Assembly: GCA_003220225.1 (NCBI GenBank)
Contig: QHRU01000067.1
Coordinates: 1-40,216 of the forward strand
Length of the DNA stretch: 40,216 nucleotides
From: Candidatus Rokuibacteriota bacterium
GTDB taxonomy: Bacteria > Methylomirabilota > Methylomirabilia > Rokubacteriales > CSP1-6
Direction of reading: 5' to 3'
Position numbers and translations under genes: made by a program. Below the pieces are notes generated by a model, which saw nothing but the letters and a program-made list of their open reading frames with translations, ran no database searches and was not told where the DNA came from. Numbering within the stretch: position 1 is the first letter of the stretch; every line of letters begins with the position of its first letter. This document shows, piece after piece, positions 1-9,685 of this stretch.

Positions 1-1361
<1,361 letters not shown>

Positions 1362-1365
<4 letters not shown>

Positions 1366-1573
1366 TCCCGCCCCGGCACGCTGGGCGTCGTGATCGGCGG
1401 CGCCGCCTTGTCGATCTTCTCGGGCCTGTCCGGCTTGTTGGCCTCGTCGGCTTTGCCGGCGGGTCGAGGATCGCGACCGCTTGTTCGACCTGATCCCTGG
1501 CGAGCCAGTCGGATCCGCCCCTGCTCTGCGCCTTGACCGGCAGCTGGAAGTCGGCGGACGCCGCCCTGCCCAC
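1362..1573 (-). pseudogene. Possible short frameshifted reading frame downstream of the hydrolase gene
   Basis: Just after the hydrolase stop, a GTG at 1573 opens a frame reading ...DFQLPVKAQSRGGSDWLA...VAILDPPAK. It then turns into arginine-rich nonsense. A neighbouring frame takes over near 1460-1480 and reads ADEANKPDRPEKIDKAAPP to a TAG at 1362-1364. Joined, the two pieces give about 70 ordinary-looking residues, which suggests a small gene with one frameshift or a sequencing error. No family is recognised and the start is weak. It could equally be chance reading in GC-rich intergenic DNA between two convergent genes. Confidence 0.22.
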
Positions 1574-1578
1574 GCGCT

Positions 1579-2571
1579 TCAGTCCGGGTGGCGGAGGGTG
1601 TGGAAGACCAGCCAGAGCCTGAGGCCTTCGCGCGTCGCGCGCCAGACCGAGCCGGGGGCGGCCTCGATGTGACCGACCGCGTGCAGGAGCACGAGGCGCG
1701 TGCCCGCCGGCCGCGCCGCGGCCAGGCGCAGGCTCTCGGTGTAGGGAACCGCGCGGTCCGCATAGCCGTGCACGAGGATCACGCGGGCGCGCACCTCGGG
1801 CATCGCGCGCGCCGGGGAGAGCCGCTCGAGCAGCGCGCGCACGCCCGGCGGCAGGGCCGCCAGCGAGCGCTCGACCCGTGCGGCGTCGCCGGCGGCCAGC
1901 GCCGCGCGCGTGGGCTCGTCGACCAGGTCGGCGTTGGCGTCCACGAAGGCGCGCACGAGCGCGGGGTCGTGGGGCGCCCGGCCCGACACGCCGCCGAACT
2001 CGAACGCTCCGGTGAGCCAGAAGCGCAGCGTCGCCGCCGCCGACGCGTGCGGCCCGAGCGCGAGCAGCACGCCGACGCGGTCGCGCACGCGCGGATCGGC
2101 GGCGGCCGCGAAGGCCGGGGCGGCGCCGATGCTCACGCTCACCATCGCCCACGGGCCCGGCCGGGTCGCGAGCGCGGCCACCACGGGCGCCGCGTCGTCG
2201 GGGCGCAGACGTCCACGCGTGAGACCGGGCAGCGTCGGCACCGTCACGTCGAAGCCCGTGCGCGCGAGCAGCGCCGCCGCGCGCGCCAGACGCGGATCGT
2301 CCTTGCCCATGGGCGCGTAGCCGTGCACGAGCACCAGGGGCGGGGCGACGCCGAGGGAGGCGCCGGTCCAGCGATCCGCCGACGGCCCGAGCGACTCACG
2401 CACGGGGGCGGGCGTGAGCGCGTCGAGCGCGGGCAGCGCGCCGTCGCTCAGGAACTCGACGAGGAACGCGGCGGAGAGGACGAGCGAGACGGCGTCGCGG
2501 GTGACCGGAGCGGCGAGGACGAGGGCGAGGGCGAGAGCGGCGAGACGGCGGGCTACTTCCGGTTGACGCAC
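1579..2571 (-). CDS. Alpha/beta-hydrolase, probably membrane-anchored
   Basis: The product is about 330 residues. An N-terminal hydrophobic stretch (residues 9-40) suggests a membrane anchor. The hydrolase fold follows: the oxyanion-side motif LVHGY (81-85), a nucleophile elbow SVSIG with probable catalytic Ser147, Asp272 in HGYADRAVPY and His301 in HAVGHIEA. The elbow has Ser where the first Gly of GxSxG usually sits. The frame is open much further upstream, but that part overlaps the methyltransferase gene. The GTG at 2571, overlapping that gene's 3' end by 19 bases, is the best start, so the two are probably translationally coupled. The substrate is unknown; an esterase or lipase-like activity is inferred from the fold. 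Pairing with a phospholipid-type methyltransferase is compatible with a lipid role but does not prove it. Confidence 0.72.
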   Translation of the reverse strand: MRQPEVARRLAALALALVLAAPVTRDAVSLVLSAAFLVEFLSDGALPALDALTPAPVRESLGPSADRWTGASLGVAPPLVLVHGYAPMGKDDPRLARAAALLARTGFDVTVPTLPGLTRGRLRPDDAAPVVAALATRPGPWAMVSVSIGAAPAFAAAADPRVRDRVGVLLALGPHASAAATLRFWLTGAFEFGGVSGRAPHDPALVRAFVDANADLVDEPTRAALAAGDAARVERSLAALPPGVRALLERLSPARAMPEVRARVILVHGYADRAVPYTESLRLAAARPAGTRLVLLHAVGHIEAAPGSVWRATREGLRLWLVFHTLRHPD

Positions 2572-3206
2572 TTCACGAGGCGCCACCCGTTGAACATGTT
2601 GACCTGATGCACCAGCTCCGGCGTGAGGCCGACCAGCTCGAGCAGCGGCTTGAGCGCGAGGTTGGACTTCCAGCCCAGCCGCGTGCAGACAGGAGCGACG
2701 AGGTCCTCGAGCCAACCCGTCACCCGGCGCTCGCTGCGGAAGTGGTTCAGGATCACGAGGGTGCCGCCCGGCTTCACCACGCGCCGCATCTCACGCAGCA
2801 CCGCCACCGGATCGGGCACCGCGGAGATCGTGTAGGTCGCGACCGCTTTGTCGAACTCGTTGTCGCCGAAGTCCATGGACGTGGCATCCATGACCTTGAG
2901 GGTGACGTTCGGCATGGCGAGGTTCTGCACGCGCTCGACGGCCTTGTCGAGCATTTCACCGGAGAGGTCGATGCCGGTCAGCCGGCACGCCGCGGGATAG
3001 AGGGGCAGGTTGAGCCCGGTGCCGATGCCGACCTCGAGCACGGTGTCGCCCGGCGCGAGGGCGCACTGCTTGATGGCGGCGGATCGCCCCGGAGCGAAGA
3101 TCCAGTCGAAGATGAAGTCGTACACCGGCGCGTACAGCTCGTAGGCGCGCTCGACCTGCCTCTTCTCCAACGCTACGTCCACGCGAGCCCCCTCAGCGTT
3201 CTTCAT
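2553..3206 (-). CDS. Class I SAM-dependent methyltransferase, PmtA/UbiE-like
   Basis: The 217-residue protein has the SAM-binding motif I VLEVGIGTGLNLPLY (about residues 56-70), the acidic strand GIDLSGEML and post-motif regions VMDATSMDF and VVKPGGTLVILNHF. Motif I with NLPLY and the N-terminal YELYAPVYDFIFDW segment resemble bacterial phosphatidylethanolamine N-methyltransferases of the PmtA group. Ubiquinone/menaquinone methyltransferases are the main alternative. ATG at 3206 is taken as the start. A GTG at 3182 is preceded by a better ribosome-binding sequence (GAGGGGG) and would give a protein eight residues shorter. A strong-looking promoter lies just upstream. The gene overlaps the downstream hydrolase gene. 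The methyltransferase fold is certain; the phospholipid substrate is inferred from similarity. Confidence 0.88.
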   Translation of the reverse strand: MKNAEGARVDVALEKRQVERAYELYAPVYDFIFDWIFAPGRSAAIKQCALAPGDTVLEVGIGTGLNLPLYPAACRLTGIDLSGEMLDKAVERVQNLAMPNVTLKVMDATSMDFGDNEFDKAVATYTISAVPDPVAVLREMRRVVKPGGTLVILNHFRSERRVTGWLEDLVAPVCTRLGWKSNLALKPLLELVGLTPELVHQVNMFNGWRLVKCVNRK

Positions 3207-3254
3207 TCGAGGCGCGGTCGTGAAGTTGAGGGCGTATGCCCCGGGTCGCGGCGT

Positions 3255-3283
3255 ATTCTAACCGCTCGGCCCGTCATTGCCAA
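3255..3283 (-). promoter_or_regulatory. Sigma-70-type promoter for the methyltransferase gene
   Basis: On the minus strand, TTGGCA (3283-3278) and TAGAAT (3260-3255) are separated by exactly 17 bases, each one mismatch from consensus. Transcription would begin near 3248, leaving a leader of about 40 bases before the ATG at 3206. This is one of the clearest promoters in the window. Confidence 0.6.
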
Positions 3284-3318
3284 GGGGAGCATGGTGTGGC
3301 AAGCCGCGGGCCGCCCGC

Positions 3319-4701
3319 CTACGTCCGTAGCGCTCTCGTAAATCGTGCCACGATCGTCCGGGCCAGCGCCTCCGGCGAGGCGTCGCCCTCGCGGGCGCGC
3401 CAGTCGCGCAGGCGGATCACGGCCTTGGCCATCGCCCGATGGCCGCCGGCGGAGCCGAGGTCCCCGAACGCGTGGCGCACCACGTCGCCGGCCGCCCGCA
3501 CCCAGCCGACGTTGCGCACGGAGACGTGCAGCTCGCCGTGCACGGTGCCGGACACGACCGACCATTCCGCGCCCTCCACCTGCAGGAAGAAGTCCGCGAA
3601 CTGCGCGACGAGCTCGGGATAGGCGACGGCGCCCAGGTGGGAGAAGACGACGCCGTGCACCACGTGGCGGCCGGCGATCCCCCGCGCCAGCACGTCGAGG
3701 GCCTCGTTCGGCAGATCGGGCCGCTCGATGCGCCGCAGCGCGCTGTGGTTCGCCAGCGCGTGCACGTAGGCGAAGGCCTCGAGGTCGGCGCGCGTGGCCC
3801 CGCGCTCGAGGTGCTGGGTGTCCGCCTTGATCCCGTAGAGCAGCGCGGTGGCCAGGCGCTGGGAGACGCGCGCGTCGATCGCGCGCAGGTATTCGGTGAG
3901 GATGGTGGCGGTGGCCCCGTAGCCCGGGCGCAGATCCTTCAAGATGGCCCGCACCGGCGCTTCCTCGGGGTGGTGGTCGATCACGAGGTCCACGCGCTCG
4001 AACGTCTCCTCGAAGAACGAGGGCTGGGCGTCGACCATCGCGAGCGCGTCGTACTCCTCGAGCGCGCGCGGCTTGATCTGCTCGACGTCGATCTCGAGGA
4101 TGCGCGTCATGGCGCGGTTCTCGGGACGCGTGATGGTGCCGAAGGTCGCGATCGGCGCCGCCGTCTTGTTGCGGCCCAGCACGGCGCGCAGCGCGAGGGC
4201 GGAGGCGATGGCATCGGGGTCGGGATCGTCCTGCATCATGATCAGCACGCGCTCGGCCGAGGCGAAGTGGGCGCGGACGCGCTCCACGCGCGCACGGGTC
4301 AGCGCGCGCTCGAGCGCGGGCTCGAGGAAGCGCTCGGTGACGGCGTCCATCGCGAGCCCGATCACGCCCTCGGGCTCGCCGCCCGGCACGCGGTCTTCGG
4401 CGAGCGCCACGATCGGCGCGTCGGGGGCGACGCGGCGGATGGCGGCCACGATGCGCGCCTGGCGGGCGCGCTCGACGGCGAGGAGCACCGGCTCGTGGCC
4501 CGTGCGGAAGGCGCGACGGTAGAGGCCCTCGCGCTCGAGGTCCCCGGTGAGGGCTTCGCCGCCCCGCTGCACGATCCGCGTGCGCGCGCGGGCGCTCTCG
4601 ACGAGGTAGAGCGGGTCGAGGCGCGGCTCACCGGAGTCGGCGACCAGGCGCCAGAGGAAGTCGTCGGGGCAGGCCAGGATGCAGCGCATGATCCACCGCA
4701 A
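3319..4701 (-). CDS. DHH/DHHA1-family phosphoesterase (RecJ/NrnA-like) with an extra N-terminal domain
   Basis: The 460-residue protein carries DHH-family metal-binding motifs. These are DDPDPDA (158-164), an aspartate in AMVDAQ (224), the signature DHH (242-244) and a C-terminal DHHA1 substrate-binding motif GSAGGHRAM. NrnA-type enzymes hydrolyse nanoRNA, pAp or cyclic dinucleotides with Mn2+, and cytosolic action is expected. About 140 residues precede the DHH domain; they begin with ILACPDDFLWRLV and include a region like a degenerate nucleotide-binding (TrkA-N-like) fold. That arrangement is unlike the compact ~320-residue NrnA. The precise substrate cannot be read from sequence. The gene stands alone on the minus strand, with a palindromic repeat element upstream of its start. 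Confidence 0.85.
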   Translation of the reverse strand: MRWIMRCILACPDDFLWRLVADSGEPRLDPLYLVESARARTRIVQRGGEALTGDLEREGLYRRAFRTGHEPVLLAVERARQARIVAAIRRVAPDAPIVALAEDRVPGGEPEGVIGLAMDAVTERFLEPALERALTRARVERVRAHFASAERVLIMMQDDPDPDAIASALALRAVLGRNKTAAPIATFGTITRPENRAMTRILEIDVEQIKPRALEEYDALAMVDAQPSFFEETFERVDLVIDHHPEEAPVRAILKDLRPGYGATATILTEYLRAIDARVSQRLATALLYGIKADTQHLERGATRADLEAFAYVHALANHSALRRIERPDLPNEALDVLARGIAGRHVVHGVVFSHLGAVAYPELVAQFADFFLQVEGAEWSVVSGTVHGELHVSVRNVGWVRAAGDVVRHAFGDLGSAGGHRAMAKAVIRLRDWRAREGDASPEALARTIVARFTRALRT

Positions 4702-4741
4702 AGTATGAGCCTCTGCGGGGGGCGAACAAGCGGTTTATGGA

Positions 4742-4878
4742 GATGGGGGGCCCCGAAATGGCCCCCATACCCGCCCTCTATCGCCTAGAAGCCTGTCGGA
4801 TTATCGAGGGGTGCCACGGCTTCGCCGGGGCGCCCCGAGCGCTGTGGGGGGTATGGGGGGCCCTTCGTGGCCCCCCAT
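4742..4878. repeat. Dispersed palindromic intergenic element, copy 1
   Basis: This intergenic segment holds three stem-loops. One is GGGGGCC/GGCCCCC with a CCGAAAT loop (near 4743-4768). One is GGGGTGCC (4808-4815) pairing with GGCGCCCC (4829-4836) around an inner CGGC-TTC-GCCG. One is a perfect ten-base ATGGGGGGCC/GGCCCCCCAT stem (4853-4862 with 4869-4878). The stretch from AGCCTGTCGGA to the last stem recurs, inverted and slightly diverged, at 27199-27291. It may act as a transcription terminator for the small gene at 4883-5086, or be a REP/MITE-like element. Confidence 0.75.
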
Positions 4879-4882
4879 GTCA

Positions 4883-5086
4883 CTAGGCGGCCTTGTCGCG
4901 GACCTCGCGGACCTGGAACCGGTGGCGATCGCCGTTCGTCCCCGCCAGCAGGGTCGGCCGGCGGCCGAACCGCCCGAAGTACCAGGCCTCGTAACACTCG
5001 CGGTGATAGGTCCCGGTGATGGCGACCACCTGCGGCGCATACCGGGCGACGAGCATCTGGCACAGAGGCGACCGTTGCATTTTCAC
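4883..5086 (-). CDS. Small protein of unknown function (67 aa)
   Basis: The frame encodes 67 residues with ordinary composition and no long arginine or alanine runs. The central block TYHRECYEAWYFGRFGRRP is rich in aromatic and charged residues, and LLAGTNGDRHRFQVRE follows. No signal peptide or membrane segment is visible, so the protein is probably cytosolic. ATG at 5086 and an internal ATG at 5056 are both possible starts. It lies 88 bases downstream of the trehalose synthase gene on the same strand and just upstream of the palindromic repeat. No family is recognised. Composition argues for a real gene, but there is no homology evidence here. Confidence 0.5.
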   Translation of the reverse strand: MKMQRSPLCQMLVARYAPQVVAITGTYHRECYEAWYFGRFGRRPTLLAGTNGDRHRFQVREVRDKAA

Positions 5087-5120
5087 GCGATTGCGGGGCG
5101 GGACGGGGGTGGGCGAGCCG

Positions 5121-5138
5121 CCCCTGTGACGACAGGGG
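5121..5138 (-). terminator. Hairpin downstream of the trehalose synthase gene
   Basis: CCCCTGT and ACAGGGG form a perfect seven-base stem around a four-base loop in the gap after the stop at 5175. There is no uridine run, so it would be a weak or factor-dependent terminator. Readthrough into the small gene at 4883-5086 is plausible. Confidence 0.35.
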
Positions 5139-5174
5139 GTAACCTTTGATACAACGCAGCGCCCCGGGGGCCGC

Positions 5175-7397
5175 TCAGGCGACGCGGCGGTCGGTCACGC
5201 GTGGGATCCGCGCCAGCTCGTCGAGCAGCAGCCCCGCCCAGCCGTAGATGTTGTGCTCGCGGACCTGCCTCCGCATATGGCTCATCCGGTCGCGGCGCTC
5301 CTCCACCGGGAGCCCGACCGCGCGGTGGATGGTCGAGGCCACGTCCTCCACGTCGTAGGGGTTGACCAGCAGCGCGTCGGGCAGCTCGTGCGAGGCGCCC
5401 GCGAACCGGCTCAGGATGAGGACGCCGTCGTCGTCGTCGCGGGCGGCCACGAACTCCTTGGCGACCAGGTTCATGCCGTCGTGGAGCGAGGTCACCATGC
5501 AGAAGTCGGCGAGGCGGTAGAAGCCGTAGATCTCGCGGCGGTCGTGATGGCGCTCGCGGTAGACGATCGGCTGCCAGCCGCGCTCGCCGAGGTCGGCGTT
5601 GAGCGCGCGCACCATCTCCCGCGTCTCCTCCTGCACGGCCTGGTAGCGCGCGATGCGGCTGCGGCTCGGCGAGGCGATCTGGATGAAGGTGAGACGCCGG
5701 CGGTACTCGGGCCAGCGCTCGAAGAACCGCCGCAGCGCGCGGATCCGTTCCGGCAGGCCCTTCGTGTAATCCACACGCTCGACGCCGACGCCGATGAACT
5801 CGCCGGTGACACCGAACGCCGCCAGCGCGGCCGCGCGGTCGGCCGGCCGCGCCGCGGCGCCGAGGTCGGGCGCGACGCTGATCGGAAACGGCCGCACGTG
5901 GGTCGTGTGCTGGCCGCGGACGACCGTGAAGCGGTCCCATTCGATCCGCCCCTCGATGGCGCGCTCGACGGTCTCGAGGAAGTTGTTGCAGTAGAACTGC
6001 GTGTGGAAGCCGACGAGGTCGGCGCCCAGCATCCCGAGCAGGATGTCCGACTGCCAGGGGCAGATGCCGACGGCCTCGAAGTTCGGCCACGGAATGTGCC
6101 AGAAGAGCGCCACGCGCGCGTCGGGGCGCGCCTCCTTCACGAGACGGGGCAGCAGCGCGAAGTGGTAGTCCTGCACGAGCACGATCGGCGCCTCGACCGC
6201 CTCCATCTCCTGGAGCAGCGCCTTCGCGAAGCGCTCGTTCACCGCGCGATAGTGCCCCCAGTCGGCGGCGCGGAAGCGCGGGCGCTCGTGGACGATGTGG
6301 CAGAGCGGCCACAAGCCCTCGTTGGCGAAGCCGTAGTAGTAGCCGGCCTCCTCCTCGTCGCTCAGCCACACGCGCCGCAGCGTGTACGCCGGATCCGCCG
6401 AGGGCAGGCCGATGCGCTCGCCGACCTCGCGGTCGGCGTTGCCGCTGCCGTGGGCGACCCACACGCCGCCGCAGGCCTGCATGATGGGCCCGAGCGCGGT
6501 GACGAGCCCGCTCGCCGGCTCCTGCTCGCGCACGACGCGGCCGTCGCGCACGTGGCTCACCGGCTCGCGGTTGGACACGACGAAGACCGGGCGGCGGCCG
6601 AAGCGCATCTCGACGAACTGCTTGAGACGCTCCTCCGTCCACACGCTCTCGCCGGCCAGCCGGAGCCGCGCCTCCTGCTCGGCGGCGCTGCGCGCGCGCG
6701 CGAGCGTGCGCGCCAGTCCCGTCACCTCGCTGGCCAGCGAGCCGAAGAGGCTCTCGTCGGCGTCGGGCGGCGGGGCCACCGGGCGGCCCGCCTTCATCTG
6801 CTTGGTCCACTCCGCGATGCGCGCGATCGGACGCGTCACCGACCAGCGCACGAGGGCCCAGGTGATGCCGGTGACCAGCAGCATCAGCACACCCATCCGG
6901 ACGGCCGTCCGCCGCCAGAGGTCCCACTCGCCGGAGTCGAGATACTGGGCGTCGAGGAGGACGGCGGCGGCGCCGGCCGCGCGCTCGTCCTGCTGCACCG
7001 GGACGACGTGGACCCAGGTGAGCCGGCCCGCGACGTTCTGGAAGCCGGCCACGGGCTCGTTGCTGCGGATCGCGTCGCTGACGAGCGGGGACAGCGGACC
7101 CAGGAACGGCCGCACGTCGGCGGTCGCGGCGAGCACGCCGCCGAATGTGTCGTAGATGGCGAGGCCGCGCTCGGGCGTGCCGAAGCGCGTGAGCACGCGC
7201 TCGTAGCCGGTGCGCGCGCCGCGCGTCACCAGCCGCTCGGAGGCCTCCGCGACGGCGGCGCCGACCAGCGTGGCGCGGCGCTTGAGGCTCTCGATCTGGC
7301 GCTCGCGCTCCTCGCGCACCTCGAGGTAGGCGAAGCCCGCCGAGACGACCAGCGTGACCAGCCAGATCCCGCCGAGCAGGCGGACGAGGAATCGCAT
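5175..7397 (-). CDS. otsA: Membrane-anchored trehalose-6-phosphate synthase with N-terminal sensor and HAMP-like module
   Basis: The 740-residue protein joins a receptor-like front to a complete GT20 synthase. The front has a transmembrane helix at about 5-25, an extracytoplasmic region of about 140 residues, a second helix at about 167-187 and a HAMP-like stretch with a coiled segment (188-245). The synthase, from about 268, has [11 protein letters not shown], the G-loop region [27 protein letters not shown], the phosphate-contacting Arg541 and Lys546 in [13 protein letters not shown], and Asp640 to Glu648 in [10 protein letters not shown]. All expected OtsA active-site motifs are present. 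OtsA makes trehalose-6-phosphate from UDP-glucose and glucose-6-phosphate; ordinary OtsA is soluble and about 470 residues. No OtsB phosphatase is adjacent. The gene follows apgM with a four-base gap. The enzyme call is secure; sensing is inferred from architecture. Confidence 0.92.
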   Translation of the reverse strand: MRFLVRLLGGIWLVTLVVSAGFAYLEVREERERQIESLKRRATLVGAAVAEASERLVTRGARTGYERVLTRFGTPERGLAIYDTFGGVLAATADVRPFLGPLSPLVSDAIRSNEPVAGFQNVAGRLTWVHVVPVQQDERAAGAAAVLLDAQYLDSGEWDLWRRTAVRMGVLMLLVTGITWALVRWSVTRPIARIAEWTKQMKAGRPVAPPPDADESLFGSLASEVTGLARTLARARSAAEQEARLRLAGESVWTEERLKQFVEMRFGRRPVFVVSNREPVSHVRDGRVVREQEPASGLVTALGPIMQACGGVWVAHGSGNADREVGERIGLPSADPAYTLRRVWLSDEEEAGYYYGFANEGLWPLCHIVHERPRFRAADWGHYRAVNERFAKALLQEMEAVEAPIVLVQDYHFALLPRLVKEARPDARVALFWHIPWPNFEAVGICPWQSDILLGMLGADLVGFHTQFYCNNFLETVERAIEGRIEWDRFTVVRGQHTTHVRPFPISVAPDLGAAARPADRAAALAAFGVTGEFIGVGVERVDYTKGLPERIRALRRFFERWPEYRRRLTFIQIASPSRSRIARYQAVQEETREMVRALNADLGERGWQPIVYRERHHDRREIYGFYRLADFCMVTSLHDGMNLVAKEFVAARDDDDGVLILSRFAGASHELPDALLVNPYDVEDVASTIHRAVGLPVEERRDRMSHMRRQVREHNIYGWAGLLLDELARIPRVTDRRVA

Positions 7398-7401
7398 GCC
7401 C

Positions 7402-8601
7402 CTACGCTCCGAACTTCATCAGCCTCTGGGCGTTGGCCATGACGAGCGGCATGAGGTGATGCGCGGGGATCGTGCCGAGGCTGCCCGTCGCGCACGCCCG
7501 CTCGGTGAATGCGGTGACGGAATCGGCGCCGCAGTAGCGGCTCCACAGGAGCGCCGGGACCGGCTGCCAGCCGTGGCCCGCGAGCACCGAGGGCGTGGCG
7601 TGGTCGCCCGACACGACGAGGACATCGGGACGGAGCGCGCGGACCTTCGGGACGTGCGCGTCGAAGCGCTCGAGGGCCGCCACCTTGCCGTCGAAGTCGC
7701 CGTCCTCTCCGGCCTTGTCGGTGTCCTTGTAGTGTACGAAGAAGAAGTCGTAGGCCTCCCAGTGCTCGCCGAGCGTCGCGATCTCGCTCTCGAACGTGCC
7801 GCCGGTCTTGAGCACGTCCATGCCGACGAGCTTGGCGAGGCCGCGGTACATCGGGTAGGCGGCGATGGCCGCCGCGCGCATGCCGTAGACCTCGGGGAAG
7901 CGCGGCAGCTCCGGCAGCTGGTCGAAGCCACGCAGGAGCACCATGTTCGCGGGCGCCGCGTCGTGCAGCAGGCGGCCGGCCTCGGTCACGAAGCGGTTGA
8001 CGAGGTCCGCCGTGGCGCCCGCGGCGGGCTCGAGCGCGCGCACCGGCAGCGGCGGCTTGCCCAGCACCTGGGGATCCGTCTCCGAGAGGCGTCCGCTGAG
8101 CCGTGGCCCGCGCAGCACGAGCACGAAGCGATGCTCCTTGACGGGCTCGACGAAGACTTCGACGCCCGGCAGGCGGATCGCGCGCAGCCGCTCGGTGAGT
8201 CGCACGCAGACCTCGGTGCCGATGCGGCCCGCGCGCCGGTCGGTGATGCGGCCCTGCGCGTCGACGGTGCAGAAGTTGCCGCGCGCGGCGACGTCGCCCG
8301 CGCGCAGGTCGAACTCGATGCCGAGCGACTCCAGCACGCCGCGGCCGACCTGGAAGCGCACCGGATCGTAGCCGAAGAGGCCGAGGTGCCCCGGCCCGCT
8401 GCCCGGCGTGATGCCGGGCGCGACGTGGCGGAGCAGGCCACAGGCCGCCTCCGAGGCGAGAGCGGCCAGGTTGGGCATGCCGGCCGTCTCGAGCTCCGAG
8501 CGCCCCGTTTCGGGGCGCGGGAGGCCGCCGAGCCCGTCGAGCGAGAGAAGGACGATCTTCGTGGTGTTCGACACCACGAGCGGGCGAATGAGATCCAGCA
8601 T
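7402..8601 (-). CDS. apgM: 2,3-bisphosphoglycerate-independent phosphoglycerate mutase, archaeal type
   Basis: The 399-residue length matches the ApgM branch of the alkaline-phosphatase superfamily rather than the ~510-residue GpmI. Visible motifs are the metal-binding LLSLDGLGG (Asp22), the hallmark TPGSGPGHLGLFGYDP holding the probable nucleophile Ser68, and the C-terminal metal ligands in VVSGDHATPSVLAGHG. The enzyme interconverts 3- and 2-phosphoglycerate in glycolysis and gluconeogenesis in the cytosol. It lies 22 bases after the FAH-family gene and 4 bases before otsA, so the three are probably co-transcribed. That would tie central carbon flux to trehalose synthesis, although shared regulation is only inferred. 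Confidence 0.92.
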   Translation of the reverse strand: MLDLIRPLVVSNTTKIVLLSLDGLGGLPRPETGRSELETAGMPNLAALASEAACGLLRHVAPGITPGSGPGHLGLFGYDPVRFQVGRGVLESLGIEFDLRAGDVAARGNFCTVDAQGRITDRRAGRIGTEVCVRLTERLRAIRLPGVEVFVEPVKEHRFVLVLRGPRLSGRLSETDPQVLGKPPLPVRALEPAAGATADLVNRFVTEAGRLLHDAAPANMVLLRGFDQLPELPRFPEVYGMRAAAIAAYPMYRGLAKLVGMDVLKTGGTFESEIATLGEHWEAYDFFFVHYKDTDKAGEDGDFDGKVAALERFDAHVPKVRALRPDVLVVSGDHATPSVLAGHGWQPVPALLWSRYCGADSVTAFTERACATGSLGTIPAHHLMPLVMANAQRLMKFGA

Positions 8602-8623
8602 GGCTTCAGTGTACCGGAGGCCG

Positions 8624-9529
8624 CTACGCTTCCTTGACGGGGTTGTCCATCGAGCCCAGCTTGTCGATCTCCACGCGGCACACGTCGCCGGGCTGCAGGA
8701 ACACCGGGGTCGGCTTCATCGCGAACCCCACGCCCGGCGGCGTCCCGGTGGCGATCAGATCGCCGGGCGACAGCGTCATGAGCCCCGAGAGGTAGGAGAC
8801 GAGGTAGCGCACGTCGAAGATGAACGTCTTGGTGTTGCCGTTCTGCATCTGCTTGCCGTTCACGAACGTCTTCAGCGCGAGCGTGTGGGGATCGGCGATC
8901 TCCTGACGGTCGGCGACGTACGGGCCCACGGGGGCGGCCGTCTCGAAGATCTTGCCGGCCATCCACTGGCTGGTGATGAACTGGAAGTCGCGCGCGCTCG
9001 CGTCGTTGACGATCGTGTACCCCCACACGTAATCGAGCGCCGACTCCTTCGACACGAAGCGCGCCGTGCGGCCGATCACCACGCCCAGCTCGACCTCCCA
9101 GTCGAGCTGCTTGCTGCCGCGCGGGCGCAGGATCGGATCGCCCGGCCCGACGATGGAGGGGCTCCACTTGCCGAAGATGGGCGGCTCCTTCGGGATGGGG
9201 TTGCCCGTCTCCTCGGCGTGGTCGCGGTAGTTCAGGCCGATGCAGATGAACTTGCCGGGATCGGTGATGGGCGCGTGCAGCCGCGCGGAGGCCGCCGGGA
9301 CGGTCACCCATTCCTTGATCGAGGCGACGGCCTCCGCGCTGGCCGCGCCGCCTTCGAGGAACTCGCGCGCGGACGGCGGCACCAGCGCGGCGGCGATCTC
9401 CTGCGCGCGGACGACGCCGCGGGCGGCCAGGGTGGCGGCGACGCTGGCGGCGAGATCGGCGATGCGATCGCCCTGCAGCGCGCCGAGGCGCGGGGATTGC
9501 CCATTGGCGGAGAACCGGACGAGCTTCAT
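8624..9529 (-). CDS. Fumarylacetoacetate hydrolase-family protein
   Basis: The 301-residue protein has the FAH-fold catalytic domain. Evidence includes FICIGLNYRDHAEE (with His104), the paired metal ligands in WEVELG (Glu145, Glu147), Asp176 in IVNDASARDFQ and the C-terminal GDLIATGTPPGVG loop. Members cleave or decarboxylate 2-oxo acids using Mg2+: 2-keto-4-pentenoate hydratase-like enzymes, acylpyruvases, ureidoglycolate lyase and oxaloacetate decarboxylase. The family is broad and the substrate cannot be assigned from these motifs. The start ATG at 9529 has a good GGGAGG ribosome-binding site. It is the first gene of the probable FAH-apgM-otsA operon. Confidence 0.9.
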   Translation of the reverse strand: MKLVRFSANGQSPRLGALQGDRIADLAASVAATLAARGVVRAQEIAAALVPPSAREFLEGGAASAEAVASIKEWVTVPAASARLHAPITDPGKFICIGLNYRDHAEETGNPIPKEPPIFGKWSPSIVGPGDPILRPRGSKQLDWEVELGVVIGRTARFVSKESALDYVWGYTIVNDASARDFQFITSQWMAGKIFETAAPVGPYVADRQEIADPHTLALKTFVNGKQMQNGNTKTFIFDVRYLVSYLSGLMTLSPGDLIATGTPPGVGFAMKPTPVFLQPGDVCRVEIDKLGSMDNPVKEA

Positions 9530-9561
9530 GGGTGGCTGCCTCCCGACGAAAATGTACCGGG

Positions 9562-9567
9562 ATTATA
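9562..9567 (-). promoter_or_regulatory. Perfect TATAAT -10 element upstream of the FAH-apgM-otsA operon
   Basis: A consensus TATAAT on the minus strand sits 33 bases before the ATG at 9529. No good -35 hexamer is seen at 16-18 bases upstream, so the promoter may be activator-dependent. In this GC-rich setting a perfect TATAAT at the right distance is unlikely to be chance. Confidence 0.45.
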
Positions 9568-9685
9568 GCCCTTTCGGGCAAGGAGCCCGCCCGCGCAAAA
9601 TTCCCTGCGCGCCCGGGACGGTCGGCGGGAGAATAGGATTCCCCGGCACTCGAGGGGTGGTGGAACCACACAGGGAGGTCGGTGT

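Noticed and set aside
5253-7442. Long plus-strand open frame (over 700 codons) opposite the trehalose synthase
   Set aside because: It is rich in Arg, His, Gly and Ala with no domain, and its antisense frame has complete GT20 motifs. Such shadows are expected in very GC-rich DNA.
9580-9605. Possible sigma-54 -24/-12 site before the FAH-family gene
   Set aside because: A TTGC is present but the GG side matches only partly, and a perfect TATAAT overlaps the region. The nearby sigma-54 regulator gene is not evidence enough.
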